Shown piece after piece: positions 18,022 to 25,833 of a stretch of DNA of 64,000 bases. The translations under genes and the position numbers were made by a program. This stretch comes from Sporosarcina luteola (GTDB lineage: Bacteria > Bacillota > Bacilli > Bacillales_A > Planococcaceae), in contig JACHLS010000006.1 in NCBI GenBank assembly GCA_014204635.1, positions 186,001 through 250,000 on the forward strand, read 5' to 3'. Each line of letters starts with the position of its first letter. Within the stretch, counting starts at the first letter, position 1. The notes beneath the pieces are model-generated. The model was given only the letters and a program-made list of their open reading frames with translations. It had not been told where the DNA came from and ran no database searches.

Positions 18022-18541
18022 GGGTCTCACCCCTGTACTGGTCTCTTATTTTTTTCAACCCTTGAAAGATCCTCGACTTCACAGTTCCAATCGACACATT
18101 TGTTATGCCAGCAATTGTTTCGTAATCCAGGTCATGAAAGTATTTCAATTCGATTGCTTCCTTTTGATATTCATTCACCGTCGCCAGCATCCCTTGAATA
18201 TCCATCTGCTGTTCCCATTGCTGATAAGGATTGTGCACTTCAGAAGGCGCTGTCTCCCATTCATCAATCAATACTACTTTTTGCTGTTTCTTCAGCATCT
18301 GCTTGCAGCGATTCACTAGAATCGTTTTGCTCCAGCTATAGAACGCCTCTTCCTTTTTCAGCTGGCCCATGTTTGCATATAAGCTGACAATCATCTCCTC
18401 CATCGCATCCATGGCATCATGGGGATTTCCCATATAGGACAGGGCGAGTCGATAATAGTCATCCTGCTGCGCCATAATTAGCTGCAGCAACGCTCTTTTG
18501 TTCCCTTTTTTCGCTTTTCTCACTAACTGAACAACCTTCAC
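18014..18541 (-). CDS. ECF RNA polymerase sigma factor
   Basis: A 175-residue group IV sigma factor. Region 2 spans about residues 20-85 (DDYYRLALSYMGNPHDAMDA matches the region 2.2 core). Region 4 spans about 115-170, with EAIELKYFHDLDYETIAGIT and the recognition helix NVSIGTVKSRIFQGLKKIR. GTG start at 18541 with GGAGAGGTG upstream. It is the first gene of a two-gene operon with the DUF4179 anti-sigma factor. Upstream on the minus strand TGAACTTTT (18580-18588) resembles the -35 of the two ECF-type promoters found elsewhere in the window, so autoregulation is plausible. Confidence 0.92.
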   Translation of the reverse strand: MKVVQLVRKAKKGNKRALLQLIMAQQDDYYRLALSYMGNPHDAMDAMEEMIVSLYANMGQLKKEEAFYSWSKTILVNRCKQMLKKQQKVVLIDEWETAPSEVHNPYQQWEQQMDIQGMLATVNEYQKEAIELKYFHDLDYETIAGITNVSIGTVKSRIFQGLKKIRDQYRGETHE

Positions 18542-18603
18542 GATCTCACCTCTCCCCTATAAGAGTCAGCATGTAGCTGAAAAGTTCATTTTTATTGCAA
18601 TAT

Positions 18604-18643
18604 AAAAAAAGCATCGTTTGCTCAATGTCTAAATTCACGATGC
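18604..18643 (-). terminator. Minus-strand terminator between SLH gene and sigma operon
   Basis: GCATCGT (minus) pairs with ACGATGC across a 19-base loop and is followed by TTTTTTTAT. It isolates the sigma operon from read-through. Confidence 0.65.
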
Positions 18644-18689
18644 CGTCCTATTATTCATTATTCTATTTCACAAGACAATACACACGCAT

Positions 18690-18721
18690 AAAAAAGGGAA
18701 CCAGACGGATCCAGTTCCCTT
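18690..18721 (-). terminator. Terminator of the SLH-protein gene
   Basis: AAGGGAAC pairs with GTTCCCTT around a 12-base loop and is followed on the minus strand by TTTTTTATG. It lies 74 bases after the stop at 18795. Confidence 0.8.
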
Positions 18722-18794
18722 ACGTGTAAGCCGGTGATGTACCGCAATTGCCCTATTTCCAGCCCCTACTCGATAGTCTGCCGTTGTATGACTC

Positions 18795-19895
18795 TCACTT
18801 CGTCCCCCACTGTTCGCGGTGCCGCTGCAATCCTTCCTCTCCATAAATCGTCCGCACGAAATGCTCTTCCGCACGCTTAGTGCGGATATTGTACGTCCGA
18901 TCACACACAGCACAATTGCCGTATTCCGGATCGGAGATGATTTGCAGGTCCTCATAATCCTTTGTCACTTGCGAGAAATCCCCTTGGAGCCATTTATCCA
19001 ATATGGCTTCTTCTGTTGAATCTTTCTTCGCAAACCGTTTTAAATAGAGGATGTTTTCCTTCGCCATTTGTCCAAGAGAGTGGCCAGCCGGATACATTTC
19101 TCTCCATCCATCCTCCAGCACATCTGTAATGAGATAGTCTGCAGGGCTTTCTGTCACTTTTTGTCTAAGCATGTGCGCCATGGCCTCGGCCACCATCGTG
19201 GAGTTGGTTTCCAGCTGTTCTGCTGTGAAATTTGCGAACTGCCCGCGGATCCGTTCCGCTGGTTTGGATGGGTCAATTGGATCATTCATATGCAATAAAC
19301 GATATAAGAACACCGCGTAATGCGCTCTGGTCACCGGTTTATCCGGCTCATAGAAACCATAATTTCCTGTTGTGATGCCGTTCGAATAAAGCGCCTGAAT
19401 ATACTTGCTAGACGGGTGAGTTTTCGGCACATCCATAAAATCAAGATCCACTTTTACTTTTAAGTCAAATGCAATCGTCAGTACCTTGGCCATTTCTGCA
19501 CGGGTGATTGGTTGGTTTGGATTCAACTTGCCTTTTGCATCCGGCTCGAAGATTCCCGCTTGCTGCAATTTCTTTATGTCGTTAAAGAAGGCATTCTTCG
19601 GAGATACATCCTTGAATGCTACAAACTTCTTCTTCACTGGCAATTTGACTGCCCGGTTAACGAGCGCTGCGGCATGTTTGCGGGTAATGACTTCCGTGGA
19701 CCTGAATTCCCCATTTTCATAACCACTAATAATATGACGATCTCGCATTTCATGGATGATTTCGTAATATGGGCTGTTCTTTGATACATCTTTAAAAGGA
19801 CTGACTACTTCAGCCTCTGCCTTAATGGGTGCGACAATGGCAGGGACCAAAATTGCAGCCGCCAATGCCATGCTCAGTATCTTGTTTTTCTTCAA
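18795..19895 (-). CDS. Secreted S-layer-homology (SLH) domain protein
   Basis: A 366-residue cell-surface protein. The signal peptide covers residues 1-29 (IVAPIKAEA-E). Three SLH repeats follow at roughly 33-75, 93-135 and 153-200, each with F-x-D-V, an I-x-x-L segment, G-I and the conserved ITR(A/K)E/H-type motif (EVITRKHAAALVN, PITRAEMAKVL, PVTRAHYAVFL). SLH domains bind pyruvylated secondary cell-wall polymer. The C-terminal 150 residues are unrecognised and contain a CxxC pair in NCAVCDRTYN. TTG start 19895 with AGGAGG 7 bases upstream. The promoter at 19935-19964 is ECF-type and nearly identical to that of the deacetylase gene at 25834-27129. Confidence 0.9.
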   Translation of the reverse strand: MKKNKILSMALAAAILVPAIVAPIKAEAEVVSPFKDVSKNSPYYEIIHEMRDRHIISGYENGEFRSTEVITRKHAAALVNRAVKLPVKKKFVAFKDVSPKNAFFNDIKKLQQAGIFEPDAKGKLNPNQPITRAEMAKVLTIAFDLKVKVDLDFMDVPKTHPSSKYIQALYSNGITTGNYGFYEPDKPVTRAHYAVFLYRLLHMNDPIDPSKPAERIRGQFANFTAEQLETNSTMVAEAMAHMLRQKVTESPADYLITDVLEDGWREMYPAGHSLGQMAKENILYLKRFAKKDSTEEAILDKWLQGDFSQVTKDYEDLQIISDPEYGNCAVCDRTYNIRTKRAEEHFVRTIYGEEGLQRHREQWGTK

Positions 19896-19934
19896 TGAAA
19901 ATCCTCCTATCCCTACATTATTATGTAAGCAACG

Positions 19935-19964
19935 TACAGACGCAGTTTCTCGGAAAAAGTTTCA
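19935..19964 (-). promoter_or_regulatory. ECF-type promoter of the SLH gene
   Basis: On the minus strand TTTGAAACTTTTTC carries the -35 TGAAAC (19959-19964). Sixteen bases later comes CGTCTGTA (19935-19942), then N-GTTGCTTA. Spacing and sequence match the deacetylase promoter at 27160-27189 almost base for base. This is the classic ECF pattern (TGAAAC, N16, CGTC). Confidence 0.75.
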
Positions 19965-20008
19965 AAGTTTTTGATCGTCGCTCAAAAAATCCGTTATTGG
20001 AGAACATA

Positions 20009-20043
20009 AAAGAAGACTTGCCTCTCTAAAGAGTTCGCGAGTC
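20009..20043 (-). terminator. Terminator of the VOC gene at 20060
   Basis: GACTCGC (minus) pairs with GCAAGTC across a loop and is followed by TTCTTTTATG. It lies 17 bases after the stop. Confidence 0.6.
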
Positions 20044-20059
20044 CTCGCTTATTATTCCA

Positions 20060-20431
20060 TCATCTATGTTGGTCAAGCAAAATCAGATTGCCGTCTGGGT
20101 CTTCAATGGTCAGACTTGCAGGACCTTCGCTTGTTTCATCCGCTTCCGTCAACAGCTTGACTCCGTTTGCTTTGAGTTGCTTTTGGAGATCACGTATATC
20201 CGTGAAAGCATCCAAGTTTTCGGCATTTTGATTCCACCCCGGATTGAACGTGAGAATGTTCTTTTCAAACATGCCTTGGAATAGGCCAATAACGGTGTTT
20301 TCATTCTTCATGATGATCCAATTTTGTGTAATGTCTCCCCCTAGGGTTTGAAAACCTAGATTTTCATAAAATGCTTTTGATTTTTGAATATCCTTTACAC
20401 TTAAACTTACTGAAAATGCACCCAGTTTCAT
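20060..20431 (-). CDS. VOC-superfamily (glyoxalase/bleomycin-resistance-like) protein
   Basis: A 123-residue vicinal-oxygen-chelate fold protein. The first module reads MKLGAFSVSLSVKDIQKSKA then FYENLGF, and the second ends in SLTIEDPDGNLILLDQHR, the typical DPDGN-x-I/L terminus. ATG 20431 is preferred over the upstream 20485 because AAGGAGG lies 7 bases before it. It follows the lipoprotein gene at 20491 by 59 bp and is probably co-transcribed. The substrate cannot be told from sequence. Confidence 0.88.
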   Translation of the reverse strand: MKLGAFSVSLSVKDIQKSKAFYENLGFQTLGGDITQNWIIMKNENTVIGLFQGMFEKNILTFNPGWNQNAENLDAFTDIRDLQKQLKANGVKLLTEADETSEGPASLTIEDPDGNLILLDQHR

Positions 20432-20490
20432 CAGAATCCTCCTTGAAATAATTATTCGATACTTGAATATTTGACATCTGTTCAAGTAAC

Positions 20491-20967
20491 TTAGAAATCC
20501 TTCGTCAAAGAAAGTACATGCTTTTTAACAATTTCCTTCTCTTCATCCGTCATAGAATCCAAGCTGAAGAATTCTATCGGCGCTGTATTCTTTCCTTTAA
20601 AACTCTCCACGTCGTCATCAGAAATTAGAAGTGTTGCAGGTTCCTGAAGCTGTTTGTTGCGATTTTTAGTTTTCCCGTTCTGTGTAACTTTGGATATCGT
20701 AGAGGTGGTATGCGTTACTTCTGTATTCATATAATTCCCTTGTAAATCATAAAAGTCTTCAATTGATTTACTGTCTGTTTTTGTATAGTTCTTCCCTTCT
20801 TCGATACTAGTGATCGCATTCACCTTTATGTAACCATTTTTCTCAAATGAATCGTCATCAGATGTTTCCATGAAAAATACTTCGATATGTTGTACCTTTT
20901 CCACATCACTGCATGCACTCAAAAGAAATACGCTTAGTATCAATAAATACAGCCATTTCCCCTTCAA
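20491..20967 (-). CDS. Putative lipoprotein of unknown function
   Basis: A 158-residue protein with a lipoprotein signal peptide (LKGKWLYLLILSVFLLSAC, lipobox LSAC, lipidated Cys at residue 19) and a hydrophilic, Ser/Thr/Asp-rich remainder. TTG 20967 is chosen because GGGGAG lies 7 bases upstream and the N-terminus then matches a normal signal peptide; ATG 20982 is the alternative. It is upstream of the VOC gene in the same direction. No family recognised. Confidence 0.7.
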   Translation of the reverse strand: MKGKWLYLLILSVFLLSACSDVEKVQHIEVFFMETSDDDSFEKNGYIKVNAITSIEEGKNYTKTDSKSIEDFYDLQGNYMNTEVTHTTSTISKVTQNGKTKNRNKQLQEPATLLISDDDVESFKGKNTAPIEFFSLDSMTDEEKEIVKKHVLSLTKDF

Positions 20968-21064
20968 AATTACTCTCCCCATTCATTCCCTACTTGCCCA
21001 AGCAGTACCAGACCTATTTACCTCATATAGATACAGCCCATTCTCATCCAAAAATTGATTCTGT

Positions 21065-21250
21065 TTATTGTCCCTCCACTGTCTCTTTCCTTCGGACCCT
21101 TAGAATGATAATCGCAAGCAAAGACAATACATTCAAAGCAAAACAGACACTATAATAGATACTGGTGGATCCTTCGAGTAAATACGTTCCATAGCGCAAC
21201 GAATTGATTCCTAAAACAATGAGTAGAAAGACAAAAACTTTGGTACCCAT
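21065..21250 (-). CDS. Small two-span membrane protein
   Basis: 61 residues with two hydrophobic segments (VFVFLLIVLGINSLRYGTYL and YYSVCFALNVLSLLAIIILR) and a basic C-terminus. GAGGTG lies 6 bases before ATG 21250, and an in-frame ATG at 21286 is less well placed. It is similar in kind to the small membrane proteins at 21667 and 22166. Function unknown. Confidence 0.6.
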   Translation of the reverse strand: MGTKVFVFLLIVLGINSLRYGTYLLEGSTSIYYSVCFALNVLSLLAIIILRVRRKETVEGQ

Positions 21251-21310
21251 TTGCGGCACCTCTTTTTTGGATAATCCCGGATTCACAAGTCCCTCCCGTT
21301 TTGTTTGTAT

Positions 21311-21670
21311 CTAGCCGTTGCTCTTCTCCCACAACTCGACGAGCCTTCCTTCTGGATCTTTAATCCAGACGAACGCACCAAATTCGCTGTTCTCTTTGTC
21401 TTTTTCGAGAGGCACCCCCAGTCTTTCAAGATGCTTGATCGTATCGTTCATGTTATACACTTGAAAATTGAGCATGACTTGCTGCTCTTTTGGAAAATAT
21501 GTGTCGTTTTCACGAAAGAAAGATAAAACCGTCTCATTGTCCGTGTGAGGTTTGATCACCGTTCCATTCCACTCATCGATATCCAGTTGCAGCACTTCGC
21601 TATACCATTTTTTTACGGCCTCCAGATTATTCGTCCTCCAAAATACGCCGCCAAATCCTTTGATAATCAT
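21311..21670 (-). CDS. VOC-superfamily protein
   Basis: A 119-residue VOC-fold protein: GVFWRTNNLEAVKKWYSEVL begins the first beta-alpha-beta module and FVWIKDPEGRLVELWEKSNG closes the second (DPEG-x-x-x-E-L-W, Glu a likely metal ligand). It overlaps the upstream membrane-protein gene by 4 bases (ATGA), so the two are translationally coupled. Dioxygenase, lyase or binding activity cannot be decided. Confidence 0.85.
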   Translation of the reverse strand: MIIKGFGGVFWRTNNLEAVKKWYSEVLQLDIDEWNGTVIKPHTDNETVLSFFRENDTYFPKEQQVMLNFQVYNMNDTIKHLERLGVPLEKDKENSEFGAFVWIKDPEGRLVELWEKSNG

Positions 21671-21942
21671 ACTTGCTTTGCTCCCTTCTCTTTCACTCGA
21701 TCCGCAATCTGTTTTACATGCTTGCTAATTTCAGCTTTGCGTTTTACCATCACGACGAACAACAGGAATACGACAATTTCGATCAAAAGCAGCAGCCAGA
21801 AAATGGGTTGGACGCTCTCTAGTGGGGTTCCTCCCACTCCCCCATTTGCAAACCGATATAACCATACGTATTCGCCCCACATGATAATGGCGATGAGCTG
21901 CGTGAAAACCCCGAACATGAACCATGCAGTTAGTTTTAGCAT
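21667..21942 (-). CDS. Two-span membrane protein coupled to a VOC protein
   Basis: 91 residues: two membrane spans (LTAWFMFGVFTQLIAIIMWG and PIFWLLLLIEIVVFLLFVVM) and a charged Lys-rich C-terminal helix. A strong SD (GAGGGGGTTGAGGA) precedes ATG 21942. Its stop overlaps the VOC start by 4 bases. Function unknown. The space 21943-22120 upstream shows no gene. Confidence 0.7.
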   Translation of the reverse strand: MLKLTAWFMFGVFTQLIAIIMWGEYVWLYRFANGGVGGTPLESVQPIFWLLLLIEIVVFLLFVVMVKRKAEISKHVKQIADRVKEKGAKQV

Positions 21943-22120
21943 TCCTCAACCCCCTCATTCTTGTACTCTGTCTACTAGCCGCTCCAAAAACGTCCTTACG
22001 GCATGAAAAGCAGTCGACCAATGGAAACAGCATGACGGTCAATGCATATTTACCTTTTACTGAATTTATTTACAGTCTATTCGTTGTATTCATTTTACCA
22101 TTCATTCACCAAATTGAAAT

Positions 22121-22160
22121 GCAAAAGAAAGGAACACACGCCCAACAACGTGTGTTCCTT
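22121..22160. terminator. Bidirectional terminator
   Basis: AAGGAACACACG (22129-22140) pairs perfectly with CGTGTGTTCCTT (22149-22160), with T-rich runs on both strands. It lies 6 bases after the stop of the small gene at 22166 (minus). Confidence 0.85.
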
Positions 22161-22165
22161 CTCTT

Positions 22166-22351
22166 TTACTCCCCCATCACCTTTGTAGCCCGTGCCACTG
22201 CCAAACCGTTTAGAGCCATTCCGGCCAGCAAAGCTACGATCCACCACTCACTGTTTTCCGAGACTGCAAACAAGACACATGCCGCTATACATATCATGGC
22301 TAGCAACTGGAGGACGACCCATTTCCAATCCTTCATCAGTGTCTGAAGCAT
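22166..22351 (-). CDS. Small membrane protein
   Basis: 61 residues with two hydrophobic segments (VVLQLLAMICIAACVLFAVS and WWIVALLAGMALNGLAVARA). GAGGTG lies 9 bases before the ATG. It starts 33 bp after the lipoprotein gene at 22385 in the same direction, so it probably ends the response regulator-kinase-lipoprotein operon. No function recognised. Confidence 0.65.
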   Translation of the reverse strand: MLQTLMKDWKWVVLQLLAMICIAACVLFAVSENSEWWIVALLAGMALNGLAVARATKVMGE

Positions 22352-22384
22352 TTTTTACGCACCTCTTTCAGAAGCCACCTGTAC

Positions 22385-23473
22385 TTATTCCACCAATTCC
22401 ATCCCTTCCAAATACGCTTCTACTTCCTCAAATCCGATTTCCGGATTGTCTTCCAACAGTACGTTATACTGCAATTCGTTCTCCTTCCATTCTACAAGAC
22501 GAAATCCTTTGCTATCGGTTTTTATGCCTTCTAACCCTCGAATGTTGATTTTCTCTTCATTTGGCATTCCGTCAAATTCAGTCACATCTGACATTGCTTT
22601 GAAAACGGAGACGGAAAATACCGGGATGTCTTGCAGCGTGTAATCAAATGAAAACTCTTGGCGTCCTTCAAAACCTTCGGTGACAGTGATTTGAGAGAGC
22701 TTCAAGTCTTCGGTCTCAGGAATTTGATAGAATGCGCCGAGTTCCTTTTTCACTGCTTCCTGCGTCGTTTCTTTCGGCATCATGCTTTCTACGTCCATTG
22801 TTTCAATTGTCGCGTCTTCTGGAATATCCAGTACGAACAGATCGTCCGTGATTTCAGGCTTGTAATCGATTTTTGTATATTCTTGCTTCATGGTAAATCC
22901 GTTGCCTTCGGAGATAGACTTTAGTACCATCCACGTTTCTTTGTCGACCCACATTTCTATGTTGCCGAATAATGTCTTGTCGTCTTTCGCTGCAGCAATA
23001 ATATGGTACGTATCCCGCCCAGCGATTTTTTCTTCCTTGCCAACTGAGAAATCGTGCGTGTCCTGGACCATATCCAAGAGCTCTTGGGCCTGCTGACGTG
23101 GTGATCTTTGGATGATTGGCCGCATTTCCTCTTCGTTAAATTCCGTAATCATAGCCGTGTTGCTCGCCTTGTCATAGAGGGAGAGCTTCTTGCCATCATT
23201 AACAGCAGTCACCATTTCGTCTCCGTCACTCGATTTCATTTCAATGCGTCGTTTCCCTTCTGAAGAGACCCATTCTAACGTTTGGATATTGTCTTCTTCG
23301 TCCGACTTGATGACGTATTCCCCATAGTATTCAAGAGGTTCGTTGGCCTCTTTCAATGCTTCATTGATCACCTCTTGCGGTGAAAATTGGTTATCTTCCG
23401 AGCTGCATGCCGCCAGCCCGGCGGCAAAGAACAACATCGCACTAATTGATACGGTTTTTTTCATCCAGTTCAT
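22385..23473 (-). CDS. LolA/RseB-like lipoprotein linked to a two-component system
   Basis: A 362-residue lipoprotein with signal peptide and lipobox LAAC (ISAMLFFAAGLAAC). Residues 30-210 have the pattern of an outer-membrane-lipoprotein-sorting-like (LolA/RseB-type) beta half-barrel: LEWVSSEGKRRIEMKSSDGD, MVTAVNDGKKLSLYDKASNT and GNIEMWVDKETWMVLKSISE. A DUF4367-like tail follows. ATG 23473 lies inside the end of the kinase gene (32-base overlap) with AAGGAG 9 bases upstream. It may bind lipid or act as accessory sensor for the kinase; this is inference from location. Confidence 0.8.
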   Translation of the reverse strand: MNWMKKTVSISAMLFFAAGLAACSSEDNQFSPQEVINEALKEANEPLEYYGEYVIKSDEEDNIQTLEWVSSEGKRRIEMKSSDGDEMVTAVNDGKKLSLYDKASNTAMITEFNEEEMRPIIQRSPRQQAQELLDMVQDTHDFSVGKEEKIAGRDTYHIIAAAKDDKTLFGNIEMWVDKETWMVLKSISEGNGFTMKQEYTKIDYKPEITDDLFVLDIPEDATIETMDVESMMPKETTQEAVKKELGAFYQIPETEDLKLSQITVTEGFEGRQEFSFDYTLQDIPVFSVSVFKAMSDVTEFDGMPNEEKINIRGLEGIKTDSKGFRLVEWKENELQYNVLLEDNPEIGFEEVEAYLEGMELVE

Positions 23474-24920
23474 TTTCTTCTTCTCCTTTTCTTTGGGGCA
23501 ACCAGCAAATGACTGCTGTTCCGGTATCCCGGACAGAGACCATTCGCACGGTACCGCCATGTTTTTCCATAATTTGTTTCGTGATGCTTAATCCTAGACC
23601 GGTGCCCCGCTCTCCTGCTTTCGTCCGCGCTTGATCGGCCTGGTAGAGCGGATTAAAGACATGTGCCATCTCCTCTTCGGCCAGGCCCATCCCCTCGTTC
23701 TGGACAATTAAAAACACGCCCTCATCCTTCTCCAATGCTTGCTCTACAAAATCAAAGCACCAGTCAGGCGTCTTGCCCGCTTGAACTGCTGCAAGCCCGA
23801 TCGTTCCGCCAGGTTCCGTATGGGTAATGGCATTCGACATGATGTTGTCGACCACCCGCATCAACTGCTTGGAGCTTACGGTGTACTCACCTGTTACATC
23901 ACATGACACGCGCAGGTCAATCTGCTTTTCGTCGCAAAGCGTTTCATAGCCCGACACAAGCATTTCAAAAAATTCTTCCCCATCCACCAGTACGCGTTCC
24001 ATTTCATACGTGCTGGATTGCAACAGCGTGTACATGAGCAAGTCGTCGAGCATTTGCCGCATGTAGTTCGATTTGGCGATGATAATGTCGTGGTACTCTT
24101 GTTGTTCGCGTGCGGTTATTGAACCTGCCTCAAGCGCCTCCGCATAAGCCCGGATGGACGTCAGGGGCGTCTTCAGGTCGTGCGAAATGCTGGCAATCAT
24201 GAATTCCCGCTGCTGTTGTTCCGCCGCAAGTTTTCGATTCGCCTCCTCGAGTTCCGCACGCATTGATTCGAAGCTTCCGGCCAATTCTCCAATTTCATCT
24301 TTGCGCTTTGGCATTGGCTGGACTGGATTTCCTTTTGCAAATGAATTCATTTGTCCCATCAAAAGATGAAGCGGCTTGTTTAACTTCCGGTTGACGAGCA
24401 TAGCGACAATGCCGAACAGCAGAATGAAAAACGCTCCAAAGATTGCTGTTACAAACCATGTCCGCTTCTCCACACCCGTAACCCAATCCTCCCGGATCCA
24501 TTCCACTTTATAGATGCCGGCGATGGCAGTCCCTTCAAAAACTGGTTCCTTGTACATGTATCGACCGAAAGTTTGCCGTAGTTCAAAGAAATCCTTGTAA
24601 AGTTTCTCCCTCGGAGTAAATGTTAGAGACCCAATCGGGTTGGAGGAATAGAGCATGTAACCCGAATGAGTATACAATGTGATTGAAAGCTGGTCCGTGG
24701 CAAGCTCTTCAACCTTCGACCAATCCGCATCCGGCCGGTAGAGCGAAGGATCATTGAGCAAGGATTGCACCGCGTTCAACTCGACCCAACTATCCATGTA
24801 TTCGGCGATGTGGCGATCTTGATGATACGAGTTAATCCATGCAAAGAGGCCATATGCTGCACCAAGAGGCAATAGCATGACGATGAAATAGGACAGCAGC
24901 AGCCAAGTCTTGATTTTCAT
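23442..24920 (-). CDS. Membrane sensor histidine kinase
   Basis: 492 residues. Membrane spans at about 5-28 and 155-176 flank an extracellular sensor domain of about 125 residues. A HAMP linker (177-230) is followed by HisKA with the phosphoaccepting His247 in SISHDLKTPLTSIRAYA, and HATPase with N-box NIMSNAITHTEPGG, G1 NEGMGL and G2 RGTGLGLSI. The start overlaps the response-regulator stop by 4 bases (ATGA). Together with the downstream lipoprotein gene it forms a three-gene envelope-stress-like module. The signal is unknown. Confidence 0.94.
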   Translation of the reverse strand: MKIKTWLLLSYFIVMLLPLGAAYGLFAWINSYHQDRHIAEYMDSWVELNAVQSLLNDPSLYRPDADWSKVEELATDQLSITLYTHSGYMLYSSNPIGSLTFTPREKLYKDFFELRQTFGRYMYKEPVFEGTAIAGIYKVEWIREDWVTGVEKRTWFVTAIFGAFFILLFGIVAMLVNRKLNKPLHLLMGQMNSFAKGNPVQPMPKRKDEIGELAGSFESMRAELEEANRKLAAEQQQREFMIASISHDLKTPLTSIRAYAEALEAGSITAREQQEYHDIIIAKSNYMRQMLDDLLMYTLLQSSTYEMERVLVDGEEFFEMLVSGYETLCDEKQIDLRVSCDVTGEYTVSSKQLMRVVDNIMSNAITHTEPGGTIGLAAVQAGKTPDWCFDFVEQALEKDEGVFLIVQNEGMGLAEEEMAHVFNPLYQADQARTKAGERGTGLGLSITKQIMEKHGGTVRMVSVRDTGTAVICWLPQRKGEEENELDEKNRIN

Positions 24921-25618
24921 TGCGGTTCACCAATAAATCGATAGCCCTTGCCCCATACGGTTTGAATGAAATGGGGCGTCTTGATTGGATCGTGCAATTT
25001 TTCCCGAAGCGATTTGATGTGCACTGTCACCGTATGCGAATCCCCGATATCGGGCTGCTGCCAGACGTGTTGGTACAATTCATTTTTTGAAAAGACACGA
25101 TCTGGATTACTGGCGAGGAGCTTGAGCAATTCAAATTCTTTGATTGTCAACAGCACTTCATCACCTTTCAAAAACACCTGCTCCCGCTGCCAATCGATCG
25201 TCAATCCATTCGCGAATGATGTTTGTTCCGTCTCTTGCACTTGGCCGTTATAGCGCCGCCATCTCCTCAGCTGGGAAGCGACACGGGCTTTTAATTCCAC
25301 TAGGCTGAACGGCTTCGCTAGGTAATCGTCAGCGCCGATGTCCAGTCCTTCCACCTTGTCTTCGTCATTCTTCCGTGCACTGATCATGATAATCGGCACA
25401 TCGCTTTTCCAGCGGATATTTTGGCAAAGTGTAATGCCGTCCATTTCGGGCAGCATCCAATCGACCAGCACTAAATCATACTCGGCGTTTTGGAAATCCT
25501 CCCAACCTTCCAGTCCTGTTGTCGCCCACGTCACTGCATAACCTTCCTGCTGGAGCGTATCCAATATGATTCTCGCGATTTCTGCGTCATCTTCCACTAA
25601 CAATAGCTGTTCCGCCAT
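24917..25618 (-). CDS. OmpR-family response regulator
   Basis: 233 residues. The receiver domain has acidic EDD near the N-terminus, the phosphoacceptor Asp in LVLVDWMLPEMDG, a switch Ser in IMISA and Lys in DYLAKPFS. The C-terminal winged helix of OmpR/PhoB type includes LTIKEFELLKLLASNPDRVF and SHTVTVHIKSLREKL. ATG 25618 is preferred over 25624 because AGGAGG is 7 bases upstream. It is the first gene of the regulator-kinase-lipoprotein operon. The upstream region has an ACTATAAAG/CTTTATAGT inverted repeat (around 25675-25690). Confidence 0.94.
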   Translation of the reverse strand: MAEQLLLVEDDAEIARIILDTLQQEGYAVTWATTGLEGWEDFQNAEYDLVLVDWMLPEMDGITLCQNIRWKSDVPIIMISARKNDEDKVEGLDIGADDYLAKPFSLVELKARVASQLRRWRRYNGQVQETEQTSFANGLTIDWQREQVFLKGDEVLLTIKEFELLKLLASNPDRVFSKNELYQHVWQQPDIGDSHTVTVHIKSLREKLHDPIKTPHFIQTVWGKGYRFIGEPQ

Positions 25619-25710
25619 CACCATTCCTCCTGTCTATAATCTATCATCGTTTTTCAACATCTCTCGGAACTTTATAAAAGCTTTATAGTATCCTATCACA
25701 TTGGAGAAAA

Positions 25711-25752
25711 TCAAAAAAAGACTCGCCCCCTAGAAATGGTCTTCGAGTCTTT
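25711..25752 (-). terminator. Terminator of the polysaccharide deacetylase gene
   Basis: AAAGACTCG (minus) pairs with CGAGTCTTT and is followed by TTTTTGATTTT. It lies 82 bases after the stop. Confidence 0.8.
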
Positions 25753-25833
25753 ACCTCTATTATTTATTTGTATAGGAAATACGGATGCGCGGGTAATGGA
25801 GATTTTCAACAACTGAGATAGGAATCACTACTA